A DNA stretch of 64,000 nucleotides from Streptomyces sp. MNU76. GTDB taxonomy: Bacteria > Actinomycetota > Actinomycetes > Streptomycetales > Streptomycetaceae. The translations under genes and the position numbers were made by a program. The notes below the pieces were generated by a model. The model ran no database searches, had not been told where the DNA came from, and saw nothing but the letters and a program-made list of their open reading frames with translations. The stretch's first letter is position 1. Every line of letters begins with the position of its first letter. The stretch lies in assembly GCF_020982545.1 (NCBI RefSeq), contig NZ_JAJKLK010000030.1, forward strand, positions 62,001 through 126,000, given 5' to 3'. Of this stretch, positions 45,512 to 53,621 are shown piece after piece.

Positions 45512-46212
45512 CCCCGCGCGGGGCCCACGGCGCGGGCGGCGTCGACGAAGGCCCTGAACAACCCCGCCGTGTCCTCGCCCAGTTCGGCGTGCGCCTGCAG
45601 GCCCACCACGAACCGGGCGGAAGGATCCTCGACGACCTCGACGAGCCCGTCCTCGGCCCAGCCGGTGGCCACCAGTCCCGCGCCCAGCACGTCGACGGAC
45701 TGGTGGTGATGGCAGTACACGGCAGCCGACGCTCCCATCACCTGCCCGGCGAGCGAGCCCGGCGCGAGACGCACGGTGCGCCGGTCGTAGCGGCCGGGCA
45801 TCTTCGGCGAGTGCCGCGGATGGTGCTCGTGCAGGGTGCCGCCGCGGGAGACCGAGATCAGCTGCAGGCCCCGGCAGACCCCCAGCACCGGGATGCCCCG
45901 CCGCTCGGCCACGGCCAGCGCCCGCAGCTCCGCCTCGTCACGCACCGGGTCCGGCGCCAGGGCGTACGGCCCCGGCACCGCGCCGTAACGGGCGGGCTCG
46001 ATGTCCTGCCCCCCGCTCATCAGCAGCGCGTCGACCCGCTCCATCACCTCCTCGACGGCGTCGGGCAACGGCGGCAGCAGCACCGGCGAGCCGCCCGCAC
46101 CGGTCACCTTCTCCAGATAGGCCAGGGGCAGGACGGCCGCGGGCACGTCCTTCCAGATGGTCCAGCTGAGCATGCTCGTATCGGCCGTGACGGCCACCAC
46201 CGGTCCGCTCAT
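45475..46212 (-). CDS. PuuD-like class I glutamine amidotransferase / gamma-glutamyl hydrolase
   Basis: A 245-aa protein of peptidase family C26 (gamma-glutamyl-GABA hydrolase type). The nucleophile is Cys113 in LGVCRGLQ, and His209 and Glu211 in LQAHAELGED complete the triad; MSGGQDIEP and TLHEHH are family markers. These enzymes hydrolyse gamma-glutamyl amides. In a pathway where hydrazine is carried on the glutamate gamma-carboxyl, such an enzyme could strip glutamate from the polyketide-hydrazide before oxidation to the diazo. That is inference from context. ATG 46212 has an AGGAT site. Usual members have a GVQWHPE-like motif; the AHAELGED form is a variation. Confidence 0.85.
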   Translation of the reverse strand: MSGPVVAVTADTSMLSWTIWKDVPAAVLPLAYLEKVTGAGGSPVLLPPLPDAVEEVMERVDALLMSGGQDIEPARYGAVPGPYALAPDPVRDEAELRALAVAERRGIPVLGVCRGLQLISVSRGGTLHEHHPRHSPKMPGRYDRRTVRLAPGSLAGQVMGASAAVYCHHHQSVDVLGAGLVATGWAEDGLVEVVEDPSARFVVGLQAHAELGEDTAGLFRAFVDAARAVGPARGHTRAARSASTS

Positions 46213-46318
46213 GGGCAATGCACATCCTTCACTGAGTCGACGTCCCCACAGGCAGCCCACCGCACGCCCCTGGACCCTCACTCGCGCACCGCCGCACACC
46301 CCCGACGGCCCACCGGCC

Positions 46319-47819
46319 TCACCGTGCCCCCGCCCGCCCGCGCACCCCGCCCGCCCCGCGTGGCGCCCCAAGGAGCAGCGCCGCGACAGCACCCGCCACC
46401 AGCAGCGCCACCACCGCCCACAACGCGACGGTGAACCCGTGCACGGCGGCCTCGGCCCGCGCCCCCCGCGACGGCGTCCCGGCCAGCCGATCGGCCGCCG
46501 CGGACGCCGCCACGGTGTTCAGCACAGCCGTACCCACCGACCCGCCGACCTGCTGCGCGGCGGTGAACACCGCGGACGCCGCCCCCGAGTCCGCGGGCGC
46601 CACCCCGCCGTCGCCACCGTCATCGCCGTCATCGCCGCACCGCCCAGCCCCAACCCGCACAGCACCAGCGCCGGCAGCACCACCGCCGCGTACGAGGAGC
46701 CGGTGCCCACCCGCGTCAGCAGCAGCGCCCCGGCCGCCGCCACCAGCAACGCCGGCGTGACCAAGGACCGCGCCGACGACCGCGGAGCCAGCCGTGCCGC
46801 GAGCGTCACCCCGGCCGTCATCCCCACCGTCAGCGGCAGGAACGCCACACCCGCGGCGACCGCCGAGAACCCGAGGACCACCTGCAGGTAGTACGTCACG
46901 AACAGCAGCACCGCGAACGTGCCGATCTGCCCCAGCGCCGCGATCCCGAGCGCACCCGCCCGCACCCGCTCACGCACGACACGCAGCGGCAGCAGCGGAT
47001 CACGCACCCGGCCCTGATGCGCGGCGAACACCACGAGCAGCACCACCGCCGCAGCCAGCACCCCAGCACCGACGTGTCGGCCCAGCCCCGCCCCTCGGCC
47101 GCGCTGAAGCCGTACACGGCCGCCGTCACCCCGCCGCAGCCCCACAACGCCCCCACCACGTCCAGCCGCGCCCCACCCGGGCCCCGCTCGTCCCCGCGCA
47201 GCACCCGCAGCCCGCCACCGATCGCGACCAGGGCGACCGGCACGTTGACGTACATGCACCACCGCCAGCCCAGGTACTCGGTGAGCAGTCCACCGAGGAT
47301 CAGCCCGGCGGCCGAGCCGACACCGGAGACCGTCCCGAACACCGCGAACGCCCGGCCCCTCTCCCGGGGGTCGGTGAACATCGTCACCACCAGCGACAGG
47401 GCGGTCGGCATCAGCAGCGCGGCGAACGCCCCCTGCCCGGCCCGCGCCGCGAACAGCATCACCGGAGTCGTCGCGGCACCCCCCACGGCGGAGGCGACGC
47501 TGAAGCCCAGCAGTCCGACGACGAACGCCCGCTTGCGTCCCACCAGGTCCACGACGCGCCCGCCGAGCAGCAACAGCCCGCCCAGCGCCAGGGAGTAGGC
47601 GGTGATCACCCACTGTCTGCCGCCGTCCCCCATGCCCAGATCGGCCTGCGCCGAGGGCAGCGCGATGTTCACGATCGTGCCGTCCAGCAGCACGGTCAGC
47701 TGGGCCAGGGCGACGACCGCCAGCGCCCACCAGCGCAACGGATCGGGCCCGGCCGCCCGCGTGCCGGACGGCCCCGGCACGGAGACGGTGTCCGGCCGGG
47801 TGGGAGGTGTGGTCGTCAT
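46319..47819 (-). CDS. MFS drug exporter (DHA2/EmrB type), two apparent frameshifts
   Basis: A proton-driven drug exporter of about 500 residues. The N-terminal half reads cleanly (ALAQLTVLLDGTIVNIALPS, GGRVVDLVGRKRAFVV, AARAGQGAFAALLMPTAL, WRWCMYVNVPVAL). It passes to a second frame near 47062 (VLAAAVVLLVVFAAHQGR...) and a third near 46605 (ADSGAASAVFTAAQQVGG...). Adding one G (as read on the coding strand) at each G4 run rejoins the segments. Both sites have the same GGGGTG context, so I favour base-call error. GAAGGA precedes the ATG. It is divergent from the second exporter at 48194; self-resistance or export is the likely job. Confidence 0.78.
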
Positions 47820-48193
47820 GACGGGTGTCCTTCGCGGCGGCGGTCGGGCGTAACACGACTGCCGACAACCGATCACGCCGCACTGGACACCTTCTTGAGC
47901 TGGGCTCAAGCCCCGCACACGAGGCTTGCGTCGGCCCTCGACCCGCACAGCCGCCGAAGCCCGTGTGCGCGGGCGCCGGACCGGCCGTCCGGGCGTGAGG
48001 ACAGGCTCAAGTCACTCTCGAGCCGTTCTGTGCCGGGGGCCTGTGTACTTTCCGAGACCCGTCTTCGGGCCACAGGGTTCCACGCCACGTTCGTGACCTT
48101 GTCACCGACGAACGGGAGTTACGGCACACCCGGCGGCTCCTTCGTCCAGGACCGCTTCCGACGACCCGATCCTGCACAGTTGAGGAGTTCACA
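47820..48193. promoter_or_regulatory. Divergent exporter promoter region with a 7-bp dyad
   Basis: 374 bp between two divergent MFS genes, with no credible ORF. A perfect inverted repeat CTTGAGC-TGG-GCTCAAG lies at 47894-47910, and the half-site GGCTCAAG recurs at about 48004-48011. This is the expected look of a repressor operator controlling the exporters. No TetR/MarR gene is adjacent, so the regulator is elsewhere. Confidence 0.5.
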
Positions 48194-49723
48194 ATGGCTG
48201 CCCCCGACTCAACCACGAGCCGACCAGGCCTCGGGGCGGGATTCAACCCCGGGGCGATCCTGGCCTTCGTGTGCATGGGCCAGTTCATGGTCTTCACCGA
48301 CGTGTCGATCGTGAACCTCGCTCTGCCGTCGATCCAGAGCGGGCTCGACATGTCCGATGTCAGTCTGAACTACATCGTCACCGCCTACGCGACGGTTCTC
48401 GGCGGTTTCCTCCTGCTCGGCGGACGCCTCGCCGACACCTTCGGCCGCCGCCGGATGATCCAGATCGGTTTCACGATCTTCGCGCTGGCGTCGCTGACCT
48501 CCGGTCTCGCCGAGAGCGGCGACGTACTGATCATCTCCCGCGCGGTCCAGGGCCTGGGAGCCGCCATGATCACCCCGGCGGCGCTGGCGATCCTGACCAA
48601 CACCTTCACCGAGGGCCCCGAGCGCAACAAGGCCCTGGGCCTGTGGGGATCCCTCTCCGGCATCGCCTCCATCCTCGGCGTCATCCTCGGCGGCGTGCTG
48701 GCCGACGCGGCCAGCTGGCGGTGGATCTTCTGGATCAACGTGCCGATCGGCCTGGGCGCCGCCCTGCTCGCGCCGCGCATCATCCCCGAGAGCAAGGCCG
48801 AGACCCGCGGCCAGTTCGACACCTTCGGCGCCGCCACCCTCACCGGCGGCCTGCTGCTGCTGATCTTCACGCTCGGCGAGGCCACCACCGTCGGCTGGGA
48901 CAGCCTGCGCACCATCGGCTCGCTCGTCGCCGTGGCCGCCCTGCTCGCCGCCTTCCTCGTCATCGAGTCCAAGGTCAAGTCCCCGATGATGCCGCTGAAG
49001 TTCTTCCGCCTGAAGACCATGCGCACCGCCAACCTCTCCGCGGTGCTGGTCTTCGGCACCTTCAGCGCCCTGTTCTTCTTCGCCAGCCTCTTCATGCAGG
49101 ACGTCTTCGGCTACTCCCCGCTCAAGGCGGGCTTCGCCTATGTGCCGCTGGCCGTGTCCGTGGCCGTCGGCGCCGGTATCGCCTCCGGCCTGGTCAACAA
49201 GGTCGCCGCACGCGCCGTGGTGATGCTGGGCCTGGCCCTGACGGTCACCGGCCTGCTGCTGCTGGTGCGCGCCCCGGCCGACGGCCACTACGCGGTGGAC
49301 CTGCTGGCCCCGTTCATCCTGCTGGGCCTGGGCTGCGGCATGGTCTTCGTGACCCTGCAGATCGCCGCGTTCGTCGGCGTCTCCGGCGAGGAGGCGGGCG
49401 TCGGCGCCGGCATGATCAACACCAGCCAGGAGGCCGGCGGCGCACTCGGTCTCGCCGTCATCGCCACCATCGCCTACAACGGCATGGGCGCAAGGCTCGC
49501 CTCCGCCAACGGCGACCCCGGCCTGGTCACCAAGGCCTACGAGACCGCCAACCACCATGCCTTCCTGTCGGCCGCGGTCCTCGGTTTCGTCGCCCTGCTC
49601 GTCGTCACCTTCCTGATGCCGCGCGGCCAGAAGCCGGCGAACTCCACCACCCCCGAGCCCGCCGAGGCCGCCGCGGAGGCGGCACCGGCCGCCGCCGTCC
49701 TCGCCACCGACAGCCGCCACTGA
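48194..49723 (+). CDS. MFS drug exporter (DHA2/EmrB type)
   Basis: A 509-aa exporter with about 14 membrane segments. Markers: MVFTDVSIVNLALPSIQSGL in segment 1, GGRLADTFGRRRM (motif A), SRAVQGLGAAMITPAALAI (motif C region) and WRWIFWINVPIGLG. The hydrophilic C-terminal tail (Pro/Ala/Glu-rich, 35 residues) follows the last segment. GAGGAG precedes ATG 48194, and two hairpins follow. It is intact, unlike its divergent neighbour, and is the more certain product exporter of the cluster. Confidence 0.92.
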   Translation: MAAPDSTTSRPGLGAGFNPGAILAFVCMGQFMVFTDVSIVNLALPSIQSGLDMSDVSLNYIVTAYATVLGGFLLLGGRLADTFGRRRMIQIGFTIFALASLTSGLAESGDVLIISRAVQGLGAAMITPAALAILTNTFTEGPERNKALGLWGSLSGIASILGVILGGVLADAASWRWIFWINVPIGLGAALLAPRIIPESKAETRGQFDTFGAATLTGGLLLLIFTLGEATTVGWDSLRTIGSLVAVAALLAAFLVIESKVKSPMMPLKFFRLKTMRTANLSAVLVFGTFSALFFFASLFMQDVFGYSPLKAGFAYVPLAVSVAVGAGIASGLVNKVAARAVVMLGLALTVTGLLLLVRAPADGHYAVDLLAPFILLGLGCGMVFVTLQIAAFVGVSGEEAGVGAGMINTSQEAGGALGLAVIATIAYNGMGARLASANGDPGLVTKAYETANHHAFLSAAVLGFVALLVVTFLMPRGQKPANSTTPEPAEAAAEAAPAAAVLATDSRH

Positions 49724-49738
49724 CGCCCCGCCCCCTCC

Positions 49739-49772
49739 GGCCCCGCCGCCTCCCTCCAGGAGCGGCGGGGCC
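49739..49772 (+). terminator. Hairpin terminator, 11-bp stem
   Basis: Arms 49739-49749 and 49762-49772 complement exactly, 15 bp after the exporter stop. Confidence 0.8.
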
Positions 49773-49850
49773 CCTTCATACCTGGACCACGCCGCCCGGA
49801 AGAGAAGTCCGGCCGGCCGTGCCAACCAAGTCCGGCGGGCGGAAAAGAAG

Positions 49851-49900
49851 TCCGGCCGGACACGGAAGCCGCGAGCGAAGCGGCTCCGTGCCCGGCCGGA
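49851..49900 (-). terminator. Hairpin terminator, about 20-bp stem with one bulge and one mismatch
   Basis: Arms 49851-49872 and 49880-49900 pair around GAGCGAA. The same AAGTCCGGCCGG-like segment is repeated three times at 49804-49860. It ends the leftward AhpD-like gene and may serve both strands. Confidence 0.7.
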
Positions 49901-49919
49901 CACGAACGGACGGGGACGG

Positions 49920-50378
49920 TCAGCCGGCCAGCGACTGCGCGGGCTGACGGGTGGTCGGCATCAGCCGGTGCCACAGGTTGTTGAAGCCGATCGCCAGCAA
50001 CAGACCGGCGAGCTCCTGCTCGTTGTAGTGCTTGGCGGCCTCGGCCCACACGTCGTCCGACACCGGGTCGGGGCCGGCCAGACGGGTCGCCTCCTCGGCC
50101 AGGGCCAGCGCCGCACGCTCGGCGTCCGTGAAGAACGGCGCGTCGCGCCAGGCTGCCACGGTGTTCACACGCTCGTCGCTCTCACCGGCAGCCTTCAGGT
50201 CGAAGGCGTGCTTGTTCACGTTCCAGCTGGAGCCGTTGATCTGGCTGGCCCGCAGGTAGACGAGGTGGAGCGTCGTCTCCGGCAGCCCGGTCTTGTTCAC
50301 GGCCCCCGCCACTCCCATCAGCGCCGGAAGGACGTCCGGGCCGGCGGTGATGGCGGGATTCGGGATACGGGCGGTCAT
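49920..50378 (-). CDS. Carboxymuconolactone-decarboxylase/AhpD-like protein lacking the CxxC
   Basis: A 152-aa all-helical protein of the AhpD/carboxymuconolactone decarboxylase family. The helix pair around YLRASQING and KHAFDLKAAGESDERV is intact, but the redox CxxC of the family is replaced: the segment reads INGSSWNVNKHA, so positions 50 and 53 are Ser and Asn. The paralogue at 51581 keeps both Cys. GGAGGA precedes ATG 50378. Without the cysteines it cannot act as an alkylhydroperoxidase, and may be a decarboxylase-like or regulatory protein. It is adjacent to an ECF41 sigma gene, as is usual for this group. Confidence 0.85.
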   Translation of the reverse strand: MTARIPNPAITAGPDVLPALMGVAGAVNKTGLPETTLHLVYLRASQINGSSWNVNKHAFDLKAAGESDERVNTVAAWRDAPFFTDAERAALALAEEATRLAGPDPVSDDVWAEAAKHYNEQELAGLLLAIGFNNLWHRLMPTTRQPAQSLAG

Positions 50379-50418
50379 GGTTCCTCCAAAATTCACAGGG
50401 TGCCTGCTGCTCCGCACC

Positions 50419-50444
50419 GACGAGCCGGACCACGACGAGTGACG
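50419..50444 (-). promoter_or_regulatory. Degenerate ECF41-type promoter
   Basis: On the reverse strand CGTCACT, 15 bp, CGTC, about 40 bp upstream of the AhpD-like start at 50378. It matches the ECF41 pattern TGTCACA-N15/16-CGTC at five of seven -35 positions and all four -10 positions. Confidence 0.4.
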
Positions 50445-50627
50445 GCGGCGCCCGCGGGGCACATGCCGCCCAACCCCTGCGGCACGTGCCCCGGCGTCGC
50501 CCCCTTCCGGCCTGCGTCCGCAGGAGACCGAGAACCACCATGCCCTACCTCCCGCACCCCGACGGCCCACCCGGAGTGCCCCTCCACCAGCAGGAAAGCG
50601 GTCCTCGAGCCGGCCTTGAGCGAGCCG

Positions 50628-51518
50628 TCAGGCAACCAGCCCCAACGCCTGCAGCCGCTCCGGGTCGGTCAGGACGTCCATCGCCGCGATACGCCCGCCC
50701 CGGACCGTGAACGACAGCACCGAGATCGCCCGCCCGCCGGCGAACGACACCACCCCGGGCGATCCGTTGACCAGCACGACACGGGCGTCCTGGGCGAACC
50801 TGGCGAACTCCACCGCCTGCGAGGCGACATCTGCCGCCCCGCGCCGCAGCAGACTCGCCACCTGCCCGCCCCCGTCCGAACAGGCCACCACATCCGGGTC
50901 GAGGATCGCCATCAGCGCCTCGAAGTCACCCCCGCGCGACGCGTTCAAGAACGCGTCCACCACCTCACGCTTGCGCACCGTGTCCGTGTCGGCGGCCGGG
51001 GCGGCCCCCTGCACCCGCCGCCGCGCCCGGCTGGCGAGCTGCCGGGTCGCGGCCGGCGTGCGCCCCAGCACGGACGCGATGTCCTCGAAGGGCACGTCGA
51101 ACATGTCGTGCAGCACGAACGCCAGCCGCTCCGCCGGCGACAGCGTCTCCAGGACGACCATCAGCGCGATCCCGACCGAATCCGCGACCATGATCTCCTG
51201 CTCCGGATCGACCGCCCCGAGCCCGCTGATCACCGGATCGGGCAGCCGCACCCGGCCGTCCTGCTCGGGCAGCGGATCCTCCCGCCGCGCCGCACGGGAG
51301 CGCAGGATGTCCAGGCAGACCCGCCCCACCACGGTCGTCAGCCACGCGGCGAGATTCCTCACCTCGCCGACGTCGCTGCGGCTGAGCTTGAGCCACGTCT
51401 CCTGAACGGCGTCCTCCGCCTCGGAGATCGTCCCCAGCATCCGGTAGGCCACCGACCGCAGCCGGACCCGCTCGGCCTCGAACCGCTCGGCCAGAACTTT
51501 CTCTTCCCGCACTGTCAC
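50628..51518 (-). CDS. ECF41-type RNA polymerase sigma factor (SigJ-like)
   Basis: A 296-aa extracytoplasmic-function sigma factor. Region 2 is FEAERVRLRSVAYRMLG with EDAVQETWLKL, region 4 is LSPAERLAFVLHDMFDVPFEDIASVLGRT, and a C-terminal SnoaL-like domain (residues 185-296) follows. That domain carries the DGGG motif (ACSDGGGQV) and ends with TDPERL, the ECF41 landmarks. In this group the fused domain, not an anti-sigma factor, controls activity. The GTG start at 51518 lies within the promoter of the divergent AhpD-like gene. The gene arrangement, with an AhpD-like gene on each side, is characteristic. Confidence 0.9.
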   Translation of the reverse strand: MTVREEKVLAERFEAERVRLRSVAYRMLGTISEAEDAVQETWLKLSRSDVGEVRNLAAWLTTVVGRVCLDILRSRAARREDPLPEQDGRVRLPDPVISGLGAVDPEQEIMVADSVGIALMVVLETLSPAERLAFVLHDMFDVPFEDIASVLGRTPAATRQLASRARRRVQGAAPAADTDTVRKREVVDAFLNASRGGDFEALMAILDPDVVACSDGGGQVASLLRRGAADVASQAVEFARFAQDARVVLVNGSPGVVSFAGGRAISVLSFTVRGGRIAAMDVLTDPERLQALGLVA

Positions 51519-51539
51519 ACCCTCGCGTCGGCGTCCGTC
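51513..51539 (+). promoter_or_regulatory. ECF41 promoter (TGTCACA-N16-CGTC)
   Basis: TGTCACA at 51513-51519 and CGTC at 51536-51539 with a 16-bp spacer. This is an exact fit to the promoter pattern known for ECF41 sigma factors, 42 bp before the AhpD-like start. It overlaps the first codons of the sigma gene on the other strand. Confidence 0.75.
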
Positions 51540-51580
51540 GTACTGGTGAGGGACGCTAACCGATGCAAAGGACAGCCGAG

Positions 51581-52042
51581 ATGAACGCTCGTATGAAGAA
51601 CCCCGCCGTGGTACTGCCGGACGCCATGAAGGGCATCCAGAACATCTACAAGGCCATGTACCAGGGCGGAGTCTCCCCGCAGCTGCTGGAACTGGTCCAC
51701 CTGCGCGCCAGCCAGATCAACGCCTGCAGCGCCTGCCTGTACGCGGGCGTGGAGGGCGCGAAGAAGCACGGAGAGACCGACGAGCGCCTGCACGCGGTCG
51801 CGGCCTGGCGCGAGGCCCCCTTCTTCACCGAGGAGGAGCGCGCGGCACTGGAACTCACCGAGGCCGCCACCCGCATCGCCGACCGCTCCGGAAAGGCGGT
51901 CCCCGACACCATCTGGGACCAGGCGGCCGACCACTTCAACGAGGAACAGCTCTCCGCGATCATCCTCATGATCGGCCTGACCAACTTCTTCAACCGCATC
52001 AACACCACCATCGAGGAGCCCGCGGGCGCCTCCTGGGGCTGA
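51581..52042 (+). CDS. AhpD-like carboxymuconolactone-decarboxylase-family protein
   Basis: A 153-aa protein with the complete AhpD redox motif: Cys49-Ser-Ala-Cys52 in ASQINACSACLY, followed by KKHGETDERLHAVAAW. Members are alkylhydroperoxidase-like or unknown oxidoreductases and are the standard target gene of ECF41 sigma factors. ATG 51581 follows AAAGGA at good distance; ATG 51563 is less well placed. It is transcribed from the ECF41 promoter at 51513. A 17-bp-stem terminator follows. Confidence 0.88.
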   Translation: MNARMKNPAVVLPDAMKGIQNIYKAMYQGGVSPQLLELVHLRASQINACSACLYAGVEGAKKHGETDERLHAVAAWREAPFFTEEERAALELTEAATRIADRSGKAVPDTIWDQAADHFNEEQLSAIILMIGLTNFFNRINTTIEEPAGASWG

Positions 52043-52057
52043 CACCTGCCTCCCGAC

Positions 52058-52096
52058 TGCCGCGGGGGAGTGCCGGAACGGCACTCCCCCGCGGCA
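52058..52096. terminator. Bidirectional hairpin terminator, 17-bp stem
   Basis: Arms 52058-52074 and 52080-52096 are exact complements around GGAAC, between the convergent AhpD-like and secreted hydrolase genes. Confidence 0.9.
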
Positions 52097-52152
52097 TCAC
52101 CTCGGCTCGGAGCGCTGCGCCGGCGGGCCGCGGAGCGCTCCGAGCGAGCCGG

Positions 52153-53484
52153 TCAGTACGGGCAGGTGTCCATCCAGCGCGTGACCAGGGCTGTGTTGTT
52201 CTTGTCGGCGTCACGCACGGGACCGCACAGGAACGGGCTGAAACGGGTGTCGGCACGCAGCCAGAGGCTGAGGAACGACACGATCCACTTGCCCTGCTTG
52301 GCCTTGTTGCCGTAGCCCGTCATCGGGCACAGATGGTCGCCCGGAACCTCGATGTAGAACCTCTCGGCCCCGGACATGGAGTTGTACCAGGGCACCGCGT
52401 AGTCGTTGCCGTGGGCGACAGGGTCGCTTTGACAGGTCAGGAAGAACGTGGGCTCGGTGACTGCGGAGAAGTTCGCGTTCGGGTAGTACGGGGCCGTGGG
52501 CACGCCCGCCCTGAAGCGCGCGTCGTCCCGGAGGGCCGCCATGACGCCACCGCCGCCCATCGAGTGACCGACCGCGCCGAGCGTGCCGTTGACCTTCCCG
52601 GATATCGGGTTGCCGGCGACGTTGCCGAGCGCGAGCAACTGGGTACCGGCGGCCGTGATCTGGCGGCCGCGCGACTCGGGATTGTCGGTCAGTGTGTTGG
52701 TGCCGACGTTGATGACGACGAAGCCCCAGGAGGCGAGGCGGGGCGCGAGCCACTGCAGGTTCTGCTGGGTGCCCTGATAGCCCGGCATCAGTACCACGCC
52801 CGGGTAGGAGCCACTGCTCGTGGGATACGTGACCGTGCCGGAGCCGTACCCGCTCGGGCTGGGAACGGTGTAGGTGGCGGTGGTCAGCGGCCCGCCCGCG
52901 GCCTCCAGCAAAGCGGTCGTCGGGTCCGGGATCTCGTTGCCCGGAGGGGTGCCCTCACCGGAGCCGTACACCTGGAACTCCCACAGCGAGTAGCCGTAGG
53001 CGGTGCCGCGCTGGGTGCCGTGGAAGCGGACGTAGCGGCCGTTGCCGTTCACGTCGAGGCTCTGCACGCCGCCGGTGCCGGTCGTGGTCGAGTAGACGGT
53101 GCTCCAGGCGGTGCCGTTGTCGGAGGTCTGGATCTGGAACGCGCGGGCGTACGCGGCCTCCCAGCGCAGCACCACGCGGCTGATGGTGGCGGTGGCGCCC
53201 AGATCGACTGCCAGCCACTGCGGATCGCCGAACGTGCTCGACCAGCGCGTTGCGGTGTTGCCGTCCACCGCCGCCGACGCGGAAGTGGACGCGTTCTCGG
53301 TGGAGGAGGAGGTCGCGGGTCTGCCCTGGGACAGCAGGTCGGCGGCGGCGGCCGGCGGGGCGGCCGCTGTCAGCACAGTCAGCGCCAGAGCGATGACGGT
53401 CGCCAGGCAGATCAGTGCCGTCATGGCACGGGGGCGGGCCGGTAACTGCACGGTCGTGCGGGTGGAACGACGTGATGGACGCAT
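52153..53484 (-). CDS. Secreted alpha/beta-hydrolase with N-terminal F5/8 type C domain
   Basis: A 443-aa exported protein. Signal peptide 1-48 (hydrophobic LICLATVIALALTVLTAAAP, then AAAADLL), a discoidin/F5/8 type C carbohydrate-binding domain at about 50-160 (ASTSASAAVDGNTATRWSS, WLAVDLGATATISRVVLRW), a short linker, and a polyester-hydrolase-like catalytic domain. The latter has nucleophile GHSMGGG, acid in TCQSDPVAHGND and His in PGDHLCPMTG, as in the cutinase/PETase-like family. The two C-terminal Cys may form the usual disulfide. The ribosome site GGAGG is strong. A binding module fused to a polyester hydrolase suggests surface polymers as substrate. Confidence 0.87.
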   Translation of the reverse strand: MRPSRRSTRTTVQLPARPRAMTALICLATVIALALTVLTAAAPPAAAADLLSQGRPATSSSTENASTSASAAVDGNTATRWSSTFGDPQWLAVDLGATATISRVVLRWEAAYARAFQIQTSDNGTAWSTVYSTTTGTGGVQSLDVNGNGRYVRFHGTQRGTAYGYSLWEFQVYGSGEGTPPGNEIPDPTTALLEAAGGPLTTATYTVPSPSGYGSGTVTYPTSSGSYPGVVLMPGYQGTQQNLQWLAPRLASWGFVVINVGTNTLTDNPESRGRQITAAGTQLLALGNVAGNPISGKVNGTLGAVGHSMGGGGVMAALRDDARFRAGVPTAPYYPNANFSAVTEPTFFLTCQSDPVAHGNDYAVPWYNSMSGAERFYIEVPGDHLCPMTGYGNKAKQGKWIVSFLSLWLRADTRFSPFLCGPVRDADKNNTALVTRWMDTCPY

Positions 53485-53621
53485 TGCTTTACCTCCGGAT
53501 AGCGGTGGGAGCGCGGTAACCGGACAGCGGGGTGCGCCCGCGCTGTGAGGGCTGTTCGGATTCGCCGGGAGACGATGTCTCACAGTGCGGAAGGGAAGGG
53601 AAGGGGCGCCGCGTGCGGCGG

